Shown: piece by piece, positions 32,943-44,734 of the stretch | How the letters are laid out: every line of letters starts with the position of its first letter | Numbering within the stretch: position 1 is the stretch's first letter | Assembly: GCF_002078875.1 (NCBI RefSeq) | Contig: NC_034414.1 | Span: 33,320,608-33,384,607, forward strand | Source: Numida meleagris | Taxonomy: Eukaryota; Chordata; Aves; Galliformes; Numididae | Reading direction: 5' to 3' | Length of the DNA: 64,000 bases | Position numbers and translations under genes: made by a program | The notes under the pieces: model-generated | Database searches by the model: none | What the model was told of the DNA's origin: nothing | What the model saw: only the letters and a program-made list of their open reading frames with translations

Positions 32943-35254
32943 CCCAACAAAGTACTTTTGTTTAATTTTTGAAAAGATTTTCTGTTTCTCAGTATCTGAT
33001 TTCCATAACCAGCGTTACGCATTTCTGTTCTCTTGCAGATCTCTGATTGTTAGCTGATCAGCCTTTCATCAAATGTCTTAATTAACATATCTCAACATCT
33101 GCAGAAAGGATCTCTTACATCAAATTAACAAAGCATTTCAAAATACAGTATCTCATTGAGCTTATAAACGCAGACAATGTAAAGTTTCCCTGAGAAATTT
33201 CAGCTCATAATATTGCACTACAGCATGAAAGTTATCTTTTCCATCTATCAAACTACTATCAAAACAACATGGAAATCATTTGTGTTCTGGAAATTGACTC
33301 TCCTGCAGTCAACAATGTGGGTGATAGGAATGGGTTATAACTACACAGAATCATCAAGCAATCAAGATTGCAACCGGAATATGGAGAAGCAATCCAACCA
33401 ACACCAAATATGTTAAACTTTAAAGTCTACATTAACAGCTTCTTTTGTCATTGGAAAGTGCGTGACAGCATTTTTAGGCCACTTCTTAAGATGCTCTTCT
33501 GTCAGAACTTGCAAATACAGTGATTATTAGAAAAACAAGTGGTAAGAATTTTTCACAGAGAGAATCTATGCAAATTCTTCCTGTCAGACTGCTAACATTA
33601 CCAGACACTAACAGCATGCGCTTCAAAACAGAAGGCTGTTAAATTCATTAAATGGAAGGACTGTGATCTAGGATCACAAGAGTGGTACTTGTGACTCTGT
33701 TCTGGCAGGCCCACTAAACATGCTGGTATAAAATTTCAGTCAGAGTACACATTAGGAAAAGAGCACAAGATCATTGCCCATCCTATCCCAAATTCATATT
33801 GCAGAAACCAGAGTGAGAACGGAGGTACTTAATGCCTTACTACACTCACAAGGAGATGGCACTTTTTTTGCCAAAAACTGTTTTGGAAGCTGGGGAAAGT
33901 CCTCATCAGATGCTGGGCAGTGGTGCAGAGAAGTGATGTAGCATTAGAAAAAGAATTGCTTTGATACTGCTTATCTTATGCAGTCAGGAGCCATTACGTC
34001 TGGATATGTAAAAATCATGAGAAGGCATAAAATTGTCACATAAAAACAAAGAAGCAAACAGTTGGTAAAAGTGGATGGAATTTTAATTACCTTCCTGTCT
34101 GGGAGCTCTCAGGTTTACTGAGTTCATGTGTTCTAGCTTGTCTTGACAGCTTCAGAAGCTAGAAACGTTTTTTAAAACGAGAGCATACATATTCATATGG
34201 ATAGAAAATAATACACAAGTACTGCAGATCTTTGACAGAAAGACATGGCCTTTCTTTCTCTTTTTTTTTTTTTTTTTTTTCAGTACTGAAGAAAAAGGCT
34301 CTGATTTTTCTTCTTTCCTTGTAGCTGAAATTTTCAAAAAATGTTCACTCATCCTTTCAAAAGGAGAGGCAATTGTGTTTATATAAACTTTCTGAGTAAT
34401 TGTGGCCATGTTCTGCATACCTTTGCCTTCCACAGGCACTCCTTCAGGCATCTATCTCCTGGGTGTGAAGAAAGCATCAATTTATTTGGTGTCACTAAAG
34501 AAAACATTGCTGTATTTTAAAAAGTACTACAGATCTTCTGAGATTTGTTACTGAAAATTCTTCTCCTTCTAAAATACATAACATTGAAAAAACTGTAGTT
34601 TACTTCTCAACATGCAGATGAAAACATTGTTGAATTTTCTTTTTTTAATTTAGTGCATTGTTTTGTTAATTACAAGTGTTCACACACTGAATGCAAAATT
34701 CAGGTAAGTATCAAATCGTTTTTCAGCGGCATCAGTAAAGGTATTTATACATTACACATAGATCCTTACATTTTCCATATGTAACACCTCTGCTAGTCTA
34801 CAGCTGCCATCACAATGTAGGAAAACCAGTTTCTAGAATTCTCTACTGTGTGGTAGGTCATTTTTCCACAATTAAGTTAAAAAAAGAAATTCCCAGTATT
34901 TTGCAGTGATCTTAAAAATAGGAAGAACTATACGAGAGAAAGTACTGGAAACATTCGAATTCCTGTTATTACTTTTCCTTCTTTAAGGAAGTGTATTACG
35001 TGTACTTTGTGTTCTTTCTTTCTTTTCTTTTTTTTAATGTATTAATGCTTTTGTAAGTGGTCTTCTACCTTCTTTCTCTATATTCTGAAAATTAGAGTTC
35101 TATAAACGATAATCTCATTTCTTTGGGCATATAGATAAATCTGATTGATCTACTACCTATCTCAGATAAGACTGTGATTCAAAAGCTTCTAACTGGCTTT
35201 GAAAGTGAGCAATGCATAGGACTGATCAGCTTTTTTTGTCAGCTACTCTTCTTT
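32943..35254. other. Non-coding stretch with a long T run
   Basis: It contains a T run at 34261-34280 preceded by pyrimidines and followed by cag, and a pyrimidine run at about 35006-35035. No exon or element recognised. Confidence 0.5.
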
Positions 35255-35450
35255 ACTCATTTCACTTTATAACTCTGTCAGACACCATTTTGTCAGACTG
35301 CTTTTCTGCTGCCATCTGTCACACAGCAACAACATGTAATGGAATATTGTTGGGAAGGTTCCACTTCTATTGCCGTACCACCAGCATCCACCTCTGAAAT
35401 TGTGGGCCAACTTAATAAAATAGGAGGTATTATTTTCAGAGCAGTCCTCA
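35255..35450 (-). mobile_element. Mariner (Galluhop-like) 5'-end fragment
   Basis: On the plus strand, aataaaataggaggtattat, then tttcagagcagtcctca and TA at 35451-35452 is the mariner terminal inverted repeat and its TA target. To its left, the words cagacaccattttgtcagac, tgccatctgtcacacagcaa and taatggaatattgttggga match, in reverse, the start of the element at 54451-54600. The left end has no inverted repeat and fades out, so this is a one-ended relic without usable transposase. Confidence 0.8.
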
Positions 35451-35452
35451 TA

Positions 35453-38400
35453 ATTTTTAAGTGCCTTACAAGCAGTTTCTGTTTTGATGGAAGTGCTTTA
35501 TCACACCTCAGTGTTAGTTAAGAATGTCTCATCTGAAAGTGTTTGCTTAATTTTGTTGTTGACTGGTAGCTGCTACATCTGGTGAAATTTTTAGCAGTTT
35601 TTGTTGTTGCTGTTAAGTGATTTAATGTGCACATCAACCCATAAAAGCAATAAATGGGGCAATAAATCTTCACCAAGCCCCAGTCACTTAACAGACAGAA
35701 ATTTTTACAGTACAGTAAGTGTGGACTGGCATAATGAATTTTACTTCAAGCTCCCTTTTCTTTCTTTATCTTTCTTTCCTTCCACATTTACTGAATTCAT
35801 TGTCTGTAGTTTACAATGTCTGCAGTATCTTTTGCAACAGAACGTACTGAATTAGAAAGGGCTAGGCCCAGATTAAGAGGGTGAGGGGCAATACCTTCTT
35901 TAAAAGCATTCTTGTAGAACATTATATGCAGAATAATGAAATGATATTGGATAAATAATCAAGAGGCATCGTACTTTATGGTAAGTGCACTTGAAAATTT
36001 GGGGAACAATTTACAAGACATAAGTAATTGTTCCTCAATGTTTTCATGAGGAAAAACCATGTTCAGGTGTTTATAACTGGTCATAAATATTCACAACAGG
36101 CTCGAATTAAAAGTCACACCCACCATGAAAATAATTTTATTATTACGTGGTGAAAGTAGTTTCATAAATCAGCTTTCTATAACCTTACAACAGGAAACCA
36201 GGCTGAAGACTATTTTTGAGCAAACAGATTAATGCACCTTAAAAAAAGTCCATTATTACATGGTAGATTTATATTTGTCTCAACTGCACAGAGAACACAT
36301 TCTAATTCCTTGCAGAATTTGAATTAGCCTAGATCCTCAAACTACCTAAAGGCATTGATGGAAGTTAGTCATCTAAAAATCTTTGAGGATACGGACTTGA
36401 GTTAGTTCAGAGAGAATCATCAATTAGATTGTGCAGAAAACAGAATTCTGAGAAGTGTGAGCATTGGTGCTGTATCCTCAGCTACATGAAAGTGCTGATA
36501 TCACAGCTTCTTAAAAGCCCATGTAATATCATTTTAACAGATGGTTATTATGAGTGATTTGGTTCCTGCAGTCTCTCTGATAGAATGATTTATCAGACCT
36601 GATGTCTGTTAAAGCAGAAAGATGCACAGCAGTTCTATTTGCACAGCAGGCTACTTCACACTAAAAACATTCTGAAAAACTTAAAATATAGCCATGTTTA
36701 AAAATCATTACCTGAGCAGCTGACACTAGAGGGGTCTTGGAATTGTATGTACAAATGATAGTATTTACAATTTTCAGACAAACCAGCCCAAAGCAATTCC
36801 CTTGTAATGTTTCATTGTTTTAAAAATATATAAATTAAATTGTAACTTTATTATAAAGATAGAAACTTGTAGTGAAACATAAAGCTTAAGGCAAAAGTTA
36901 GCCTTTATGTAAGTACTGGAAGAAAATGAGTCCCAGTTGTCTTTCATGCCTTTCTATATATAACCCAGCAATGAAAAGTAGCGCAATGGAATTTTGAGGA
37001 TAAATTTGGAGTACTCCCACTATTTTTATAATGTCTAAATTTTCCATTTTATTAGCACAATTAATAATCAGAAACACATTGTGCAGTGAGGAAACATCCA
37101 TTTCAAAGTAGAGCTAGTACAAGTTAACACGGGGAAAGAGCAGCTTTGCAATGATCCATAATGCAAATATTTGCGAAGGCATGACCATTTCGCTGGTACA
37201 TTGCCTGAGCTGTTATGCAATTGTGTAACTTAAAAGCATGGGTGTACTTACGAAGATTTCAGACTTTTCTTTCAAGTGTTGATTCTATTCCAAGATTTTT
37301 TACTAACCTTTCAAGGACCCAGCTTGTGCTAGTCCTGTGTGTTGCAACAATGCGTCACTCCATTCTACTTTGTTGTCTTCACCTCTCCTGAACTCCAGGC
37401 TTTATTTACTTCCTTCTGAACACTTTAGGTTTTCCTTAAGGGAGAGTCATCATGAATTTCCTTTTGTAATTAGTACTCTCTGTACCATGAAGTATGGTAG
37501 CGTAATTAGTACTCTCTGTACCATGAAGTATGGTAGCTCTAAGGTTTGTGTGCTTATATTTTATGTGTTAAACTCTTCAGAAAACTTTTTTTTATATATA
37601 TTATATATTTCCATATGATAAAATCTATGAGGCAAAGTTTTGACTAATTGCTGAGTTACAGATGACTAGCTGTCCAGCACTTCATGGGAAAAGGAAAAAC
37701 AATTAAACAGTTATATATAGTAAACTGAGAGTTCAAAAGCTATTCATGAATTGTTAGGTTGTTCACTAAAAAATATTACTTAATTAACATGGTTTTCTAA
37801 ATGTGCTTGTTAAAACAGCCACCCATGTGTAATTAGATTAGTCAGACATGGGCCTAACTAGTAGCTGCAAGCAGGTATAAGCTAGTACAAAGTGCCATGT
37901 TAGCAACATCAAAGTCATTTCACACCATTATAGTCCTGACCTAAGAGGAAGAAGCCATAACCCTCTCTGTAATGAAAAAATAACACAAATAGTAGTAATA
38001 GAAGCACCAAAGTAATAATAGAACAAGAAATTTATCATGAGTTTATAACTGTATGTCACAGCAAAGAGGACATAGACCTCCAGTCAATTCTGAGGCAGAT
38101 TGCTTAAAATCAGTTTGATAGTAATTTGTTGGTGTTTTTCTTTTTTCTCTCTCTTTTTTTTTTAACATTTTATTTCTTGGTTAATTAAGATCAAAAGTTC
38201 TGAAAGAAATATGATCTTAATTTTCAACATTTTTTTGAGGCAATAATACTGCTTTTACCACTGAATTTTCAATGCTCACTGTGTGCTGAACAGCCATGTG
38301 AGCTCAGAAAGTTTAAACAAGGTTTATCTTAGCAGATTTTTGGTACTGAGCATCGGCTTTTTAAAGACCTACTGACTATCCTAGACTAGGCCCTATTGGA

Positions 38401-40881
38401 AAAGCTGAAAACTTCTTCCTCTCTAGTCACAAAGGTCTCACTGCTCTCAGCAGAGGAGAAGCTGGCAGCTTCTCTGACTGTCTGTTCTTCTGGTCTCATA
38501 CAGGGACCAGCTAAATTAGAAAATATTACTAAATAAGAAAGTCTGGCCAGAAAGCTGATACGCCTTTTGGGCTTTTGACAAGGAAAACTTCATTGCTTAG
38601 TAAGATTATTAGCCCCCTCTTGTGGATAAATGCCTTTGTTTCTCCAAGCATTTAACATCATGAGAGAACACACACTGCGTCAAATAATATGATTAGCAAA
38701 ATATCTCTACAAAAACTTTAAAAAAACCCCAAACTATCAATCAAACAAAAAAAAGCCTTTTAGGCATAGAACATCTTGACAAGAATGTTAGCAATCATTA
38801 TATGTATTCAACTAAAACTTACATACTGCCTAAGCATCTGCTTACGTAGATGAATGGGAATGCATTTCAGCTTTGTTCTTTCTAATCCTTAAAATGATTG
38901 GACTGTGTCACTGATTGTTCAAAGTCAGTGGAATCACAAGTAATAAATATGCCTAAGTTCTTTTGAAAAGGGAATGGGATTCATGTTTAATTAAAATTAC
39001 TAAGATTATAATTTAATTATCAAATCTACTGGTTAAGTGGAACTAACACTGAAATTTATGGCAATTTAATTAAAAAAAAACTGAAGAAAAATTCAGTGAA
39101 AAAGAATGTGCATATAGCATTAAAACATACACTGTAGCACTATTTGCCAAACAAGATACCTAATATAAGATTCAGAGGACCTGGACTAAACATATGCTAC
39201 AGTTTGGCTGGACCAAATCAGCAAAGCAGAACAGTCCAATCACCAGCTTAATCCATCAAGAGAATAGCAGTTTAATAAAGTGTGATAGAAGGCTACCAGA
39301 TTGGTCAGCACGATTTCTGAACCCATGTGACTTACACCTGATAACTTCCTTTTCTTTCATTTGTTTGGGGATGATACCCAGAATAAGTTGTTCCATCACA
39401 TTCCTAGGGATGGAGGTGAGGCTGCTGTTCAGTGCTTTACTAAGACAGAGGTTATGTCTTTATGTTTCATTGCTCTTGATAGGCACAGTACTGTTCATGG
39501 TTAGTATCTATGTTTTCTGCTTTGTTCTCTAACTAGTCTTTGTAACATTAAGACTGTTTCTAACATTCTGACTTATCACTGAGAATTGATGTTCTGATAT
39601 TCTTTAAGAGCTACTGTAATTCTGGGATCTCGTATCTGATTGGTAATAACTTGTTCAGAACTTATGGTTACAAATATACAGTTAGATAGTTTTTTCTTCC
39701 ATGCATAACAAGTTTATCTAAACTGAAATCTCTCTTCTATTTTATCACTCACGTTCAACATAGCAAGTTCTTTCTGCAAGTGTCTCCACAGAAAACTTTC
39801 TACTTAACATATCGATGTATTTTTTTCCATTAATATTAAACCCCAGCCAGTGAAAAGATTATTCCTGATACATTATTTCACTGACAGATATTGACAAATT
39901 TTGGGGCGGAGAAGAAAACAAATGCATATTTAACTTGTAATAATTTTCTGGATACAGACAGAGTCTCATGGAAGTTAAAGGAGGACACTGAGCATTACAT
40001 TTTGTCTCAGTCACACACCAAAATTTAAAGAGAATATCTTTGATCCTAGGTTATTACTCTCTTCAGCATGCTTTTTGGTTGCACATTATTTTTATTTGCT
40101 ATCTAGTTTACAGGTAGTTCCCATTTTTCAGCTAAAAATATTTTTCTAAAGAAGATTGAAATGTTGCCTAATTTTCATTTACTTCTCTTTCTGTGAGGGG
40201 AAAAAAAAAAAAAAAAAAAGATTTTATAGAAAGTCCAATCTGTCTAAGACCTACCATACTTGCAAGTTGTGTCTGTAGGACCTCATCAGTGATATGACCA
40301 CATATTTCTGTGGCTCACCCATGTCTTTCCAGAGTCTACTTAGTGATTCTTCATTGTCATGGTCTCCAAGGATTCACAGCCTTCATCACAGCTGGGGACA
40401 CTGAACAGCACTGTGTGACACAGAAGGTTCCTGCTGTCAGTAACTGAAGATATCTGACATTCTAGTACAGTATTTTCCAGCAAAAACAGTTTTTGGCTGA
40501 ATATCTATCAGACAAAGTCTATACTTTTATTTGACACCCAAGATGAAAATCATTCTCGTATTTCTGCACAAAGACTAAATATTTTCAAACATCAGTCATA
40601 GAGAGTGTTGAAAGTTACTGAAATCAGATAAACTCAGTTCTTTTGTCAAAACTCCGATGGTGATTTTTTCTTCAGCAGGTGAAACAAAGTGAAAGTAAAA
40701 GAATCAAACCCTCTAAGTATGTAGTTTTCAGAAGTGCATATAATTTCCACTTTCACTTTTGTTCTTCTACTTCATTTCCTTCTGCAAATCAAAATAAGTT
40801 GTAACTGTACAGAGACTTTTATCACCTCTCAAATTTTATGAGCTTTTAAGTATACTAATGCCTTTAACTGACTTAAACATG
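35453..40881. other. Non-coding stretch, no gene seen
   Basis: It holds the 36-bp tandem duplication at 37466-37537, a TA-rich patch near 37590-37613, and an A run at 40201-40219. The longest open frame (39194-39532, plus, 112 codons) has a hydrophobic C-terminal half but no recognisable family, exon borders or neighbours. I do not annotate it as a gene. Confidence 0.5.
37466..37537. repeat. Perfect 36-bp tandem duplication
   Basis: Two identical units follow each other exactly, each starting gtaattagta and ending tatggtagc, at 37466-37501 and 37502-37537. Perfect identity suggests a recent slippage or duplication event, or an assembly artefact. Confidence 0.95.
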
Positions 40882-40883
40882 TA

Positions 40884-41653
40884 TGCAGGTGTCAACGGTT
40901 TACGGGCATTTGGCCCGGTTTCGTGACGAAGGGGACAGGGGATCCACGGGCCCATGCCCCGGGAAAAGGGAAAAGAGGAAAAGGGTAAGGAGATGGCCCT
41001 GAGAGCAAAGAACAGCAGCAACAATCTGAGGAGAAACAAACTAATTTAATAAATAAGATATCGGAATGCCAAACAACACACTATAATACAATATAATTAC
41101 AATTTAAGCTGATAAATCCAATACAGAGAGAGAGAATGTCCCAAAATCAAGGTAGGCCTTACTCTACTACCGACGATAAGACGGCTGGAGAGCGAGGTGC
41201 TGCCAAAACAAGAGACGGCGGAAAAAGGGACGAGGTCTCATGATCTGCAAGTTTTTATACTGTGAGCTTTTGTATTTTCCCTCCGGCTGGAAATGGTAAC
41301 AGAGGAGCAAAGTACTGTGGGGACTGTAGTAGTCCTTCTCTTCTGAGAACCAGGTATATCCACTACATGATGTTATGATGTGGAATACCAATAACCGAAA
41401 ATCACAAAACCATGACAGCAGGTTACTCTGAAAATTATGCTTCCTATTTATTTCCATGGAAATTTCAACAGATAGGAAGAGCACATTAACTTTATTTGAT
41501 ATCAGCTACAAAACACGATTTTTCAACATGGTCACCATTAGTATCTATGCATATTTACCAGTGAAGATCAAGAGCCCGCATGCTACGCTCATAAAAATCT
41601 GCACCTGCAGAGGTGATAATGAAATAGGAGGAACTACTTTTGGAGCAAGCCTA
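40884..41653 (-). mobile_element. Short non-autonomous mariner, split by an LTR insertion
   Basis: The outer parts are 40884-40889 and 41423-41653. The left end, read across the LTR, gives TA, then tgcaggttactctgaaaa and ttatgcttcctattt, a decayed mariner terminal repeat. The right end reads ggaggaactacttttggagc, then aagccta and TA. The inside (ctacaaaacacgatttttca, catgctacgctcataaaaat) corresponds, in reverse, to the 3' end of Galluhop-like mariner. Without the LTR it would be about 240 bp, so most of the transposase region is deleted and it is MITE-like. Confidence 0.75.
40890..41417 (-). mobile_element. Solo LTR of an endogenous retrovirus, family A copy 2, perfect TSD
   Basis: The 528-bp element is near-identical to 4162-4694 and has the same TG...CA ends. 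The target-site duplication gcagg is exact (40885-40889 and 41418-41422). On the minus strand the TATA box is conserved, and the poly-A signal is ATTAAA (complement of 41045-41050). No retroviral coding region is present. The insertion lies inside the terminal repeat of a mariner element. The 105-codon minus-strand frame overlapping it is LTR sequence, not a gene. Confidence 0.92.
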
Positions 41654-41655
41654 TA

Positions 41656-42777
41656 GTAATTAATCCAGACTGAGGTTTCATCTATCCCAATGACTCACAC
41701 TTCCTAAAATTTTTCAGAGAAACTTTGCACATGGCATTAATGGAAAAAAAGAAAGAAAGTAAGAAAGAAAAGCAAACAAACCAAAAGCAAAATATGTGAT
41801 TATCTATACAGGTCTGCAGAAAAAACATCATACTAATTTTCTTTTGGATTAGTTAAATCTGAAATAAGATACTGATACTGTTTCCAAGAAAGGTTCAGGG
41901 ATTAATTCCAGAGAATACTAGAGAAATAAAATTATATCCGTAATGCAATTAGTTCAAGTACTCCTTCATATTACTATTGTTTGGAGTCATCTAATACGAC
42001 AGCAATGTCACAAAACTACTCAGAAATATCTCCCATGAATAATTTGTTTATATCTGAAGGTACAATATCTACTTTCATTCTGCTCTGACAGCTACTCATA
42101 TGATCACACATGATGATTATTCAGTATTTCGGAGCTGTTATCAGCCGTTGCAGCTTACCCAAAATTGTTGCTTTCTGGTCTCTTGCCTGTAATTCTTTCT
42201 TCTCCAAACAGTGTGTGAAGCCTAACAAATCTGTTATACTCCTTAACAATTTTTTTTTCTTTTTTTTTTTCTTTTGCAGAGTTGCTGAGATATCTGGTAG
42301 AATAACTCCACATTGAAAATAAAGTCCTGAATCAAAAGAATAAATTGAATGAAAAAAAATAAATAAGAAAGAATGATAAAAGTTTCATTTATAAGCAAGG
42401 TGAATCAAAACATTTTAGAGAAAAGCATTCCTTGTTTACACAAAAACCTTCCATTATGGCATCTTTTCCGCTCTTCGAAAACATCTTGAAGGGCATCCAA
42501 GGAAATGCATTTAATTTCTATGTCATGATCCTGAAGATTGAATTGTAAACCAATCAATTCTCAATCAACTGGTTTCCAGCAGAGAAAATTGCTTTAAATA
42601 ATATTTCAGCCAGAGTCAGGAATGTGGATGTGAATTGCCTCCAATATGCTATGAGGTATGCTGTAATGTATGTTATACTGTTTGTAATAAATACTAATTA
42701 TATCTTGCAGCTCATGGAGAGGGCTTGTCATTCTTTCCTCTTGTAAAGTTATGGCCTTCTGTATTCCAATGTATTAC
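41656..42777. other. Non-coding stretch with a splice-acceptor-like tract
   Basis: It has a (gaaa)n run at 41748-41772 and a pyrimidine tract at 42249-42276 ending in cag at 42278-42280, with AATAAA about 40 bp further on. No coding exon can be identified beside it. Confidence 0.5.
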
Positions 42778-42782
42778 ACAGG

Positions 42783-43587
42783 TGTCTGAGGCTGGTAAGG
42801 ACTGTCTCAAATCAACATCAAACTATCAGCATCAATTTGTGGACAATTTTACATTTGAAAGTATTTCTTAGGAGCTGTTTGCCTTCGAAAGGGAGTGCTC
42901 AGGAGTATTAACTGGCTGAAGCAAATAACTCCAGCTTGGTACAGGAGACTGGGAGATGATACCACTGTATCCTGTGAAGACAGGCTGCAAATTGGCATCT
43001 CCCTGCTTCCTCTTATCTGCTGACTTAAATTTGCAAGGCCTGGAAGATGGGAACAAAGAAGTTCCTGCTAAGATCCCAAAGCCAGAAGCTGTCACTTCAA
43101 AAAGAGCTGACTAGACCACTTTGGACTAAAAGTAACAGTTTGTACTGTTGTTGTTAGTCGTCGTCAACTGAACAACACAACCTCCGACAACCCATCACTA
43201 CTAAAATCAACATCTGACACCAAGACATCGCTGGATCTATGAGAGGTGAACCGCTTTGCTTTGCTGACTGTCTGTCTCTCTTCCCACATTTTCTATCTTT
43301 TCTCTTTATCTTCTTTTATTCTTTTACTCTTCGTAGTAGCTGTTGCCTAAAATTGTTTTACCTGTACAGCTTATTAATCATAATTAGCCGAGTAGCCAAT
43401 TTTACCTCCAAGTAGTTGTTGTGAGTTGTTAAGAAAGCTCTCATTAAATTAATGTGTATTGTTACTCTGAGTCTTGGATGACTCCATAGCGGTAGTGACT
43501 TGTCCCCCCTTGCTGACTAGGGCAGGCGTGACTCAGGAGGTAGAAAAAGATTCACATCCCTCGAAACACACTGAGTGGGTCAAGACA
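42783..43587 (+). mobile_element. Probable ERV solo LTR, 805 bp
   Basis: It begins tgtctgagg and ends gtcaagaca. The flanking pentamers acagg (42778-42782) and gcagg (43588-43592) match at four of five positions, fitting an aged 5-bp duplication. An ATTAAA poly-A signal lies at 43443-43448. After it comes a U5-like stretch, with gttactctgagtcttgg, tgactccatagcggtagtga and ggcaggcgtgactcagg, that resembles avian ERV LTR ends known to me. A pyrimidine-rich block precedes it at 43255-43335. No internal retroviral sequence adjoins. Family assignment is uncertain, and the 75-codon minus-strand frame inside is incidental. Confidence 0.6.
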
Positions 43588-43592
43588 GCAGG

Positions 43593-44294
43593 TAGCTGAT
43601 AAGGATAGAGAAAGTAAGTGAAAAAGTTATCTACCCCTTGGTTTACATGAAGTAGAAGACATTTGGTGTAGTAGATGTCAAATAAAGAGAATGCATGGAT
43701 TTTTTTTCACAAAGAATTAATGGTTTGCACTGTTAAAATTTGAAACTTAATGATGAATTCAAAAGAATTTCTGAGATAAAAAATGAACTTCTTTCCATAT
43801 TTTATGATAGAATCAATAGTCAGTGACTGTGAAACAAGATGGTCTAAATTCAACCCACAGGTTAAGAAATATGTATAGTGCTTTTTGTAAGAGTCTGTGA
43901 GTGTATACAAGAGAAAATAAAAATCTGCATATTTCAAGTTTCCTCATAATTTGTCCATAAGTAGCTATTACTTACCAGTAAAAGAAGCAGGGAAAAGGAA
44001 ACTTAGGTTTGACTGTGTTATTGCCTTTCCATTTTAACTGCTGGATGCTGTTAAATAGCTACCTTAGTACAAAATGTGTCTGGAAAACTGGAGCTCATTT
44101 ATTTTATCTCACTACAGGGGTGCTTATAGAATAGATGTCTCTTCACAAATTAGATACAGTCACCAAGGATTATAATTGTAGTATGCTTTGGGAAAAGGAA
44201 AATCCTTGTAGTGGATTCTCAAAAAGTTACTGTAAAGGACCCAGACTGCCATGTTTACAAAAGCACAATTCTGCTGTCTAATATTGCTAATGCA
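43593..44294. other. Non-coding spacer between two LTRs
   Basis: No retroviral coding sequence or other gene is recognisable between the LTRs. They belong to different families and point in opposite directions, so this is not a provirus interior. Confidence 0.6.
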
Positions 44295-44734
44295 TGTCAA
44301 ACAAAAGAAACAAAAAAAAAAAAACAAAAGAAGGAAAGCTAATTTACTAAAAGAAGATATCAGAATGCAAGATATCACAAAATAATACAATGTAGTTGGA
44401 ATTGAAGCTAATAAATCAAATAAAATGAGAGAGTGCCCCAAAACAAAGGGGCTTACTCTAATGCTGAAGGTGAGACATCTAGGGAGCAGACATGCAGATG
44501 AGATGGGAAGAAAGGGATAAGAGAGGGCATCTCATGGTATGTGAACAGTTTTATCTTTCCCTCTGAACAGAAAACGGAAACAGAACAATGCAAGGTCCTC
44601 TCTGGGGTATGTAGTTCTTCTTCTCTTCTGAGAACCAGGTACCCAGAACTGAAGATGCATAGAACTGGAGAATTAACTGGAATATTAATTAATTAATTAA
44701 TTAACTGGAATACTGATAGCAAAAAACCATGACA
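44295..44734 (-). mobile_element. Diverged relative of LTR family A, internally shortened
   Basis: It shares ordered words with the LTRs at 4162 and 40890: aagctaatttactaaa, ataatacaatgtagttgga, gcttactctaatgctga, ttttatctttccctctg, cttctcttctgagaaccagg and the end aaaccatgaca. The roughly 110-bp GC-rich segment that starts the other copies on the plus strand is replaced by an A-rich run (44303-44332). A (ttaa)n run lies at 44682-44704 between copies of ttaactggaata. It is older or from another subfamily, and no target-site duplication is visible. Confidence 0.7.

Noticed and set aside
38456..38474. 8-bp inverted repeat gagaagct/agcttctc with a 3-base loop
   Set aside because: Too short to support as a hairpin RNA or regulatory site, with no conserved context visible.
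39194..39532. 112-codon plus-strand open frame with a hydrophobic C-terminal half
   Set aside because: No family resemblance, no exon or promoter context, and a length expected by chance in AT-rich DNA of this size.
4162..41417. The two family A LTRs as the 5' and 3' LTRs of one provirus
   Set aside because: They are 36 kb apart, each has its own target-site duplication, and no gag, pol or env sequence lies between them.
41167..41484. 105-codon minus-strand frame, similar to a frame at 4444-4695
   Set aside because: Both are inside the family A LTRs. The similarity reflects repeat copies, not a protein family.
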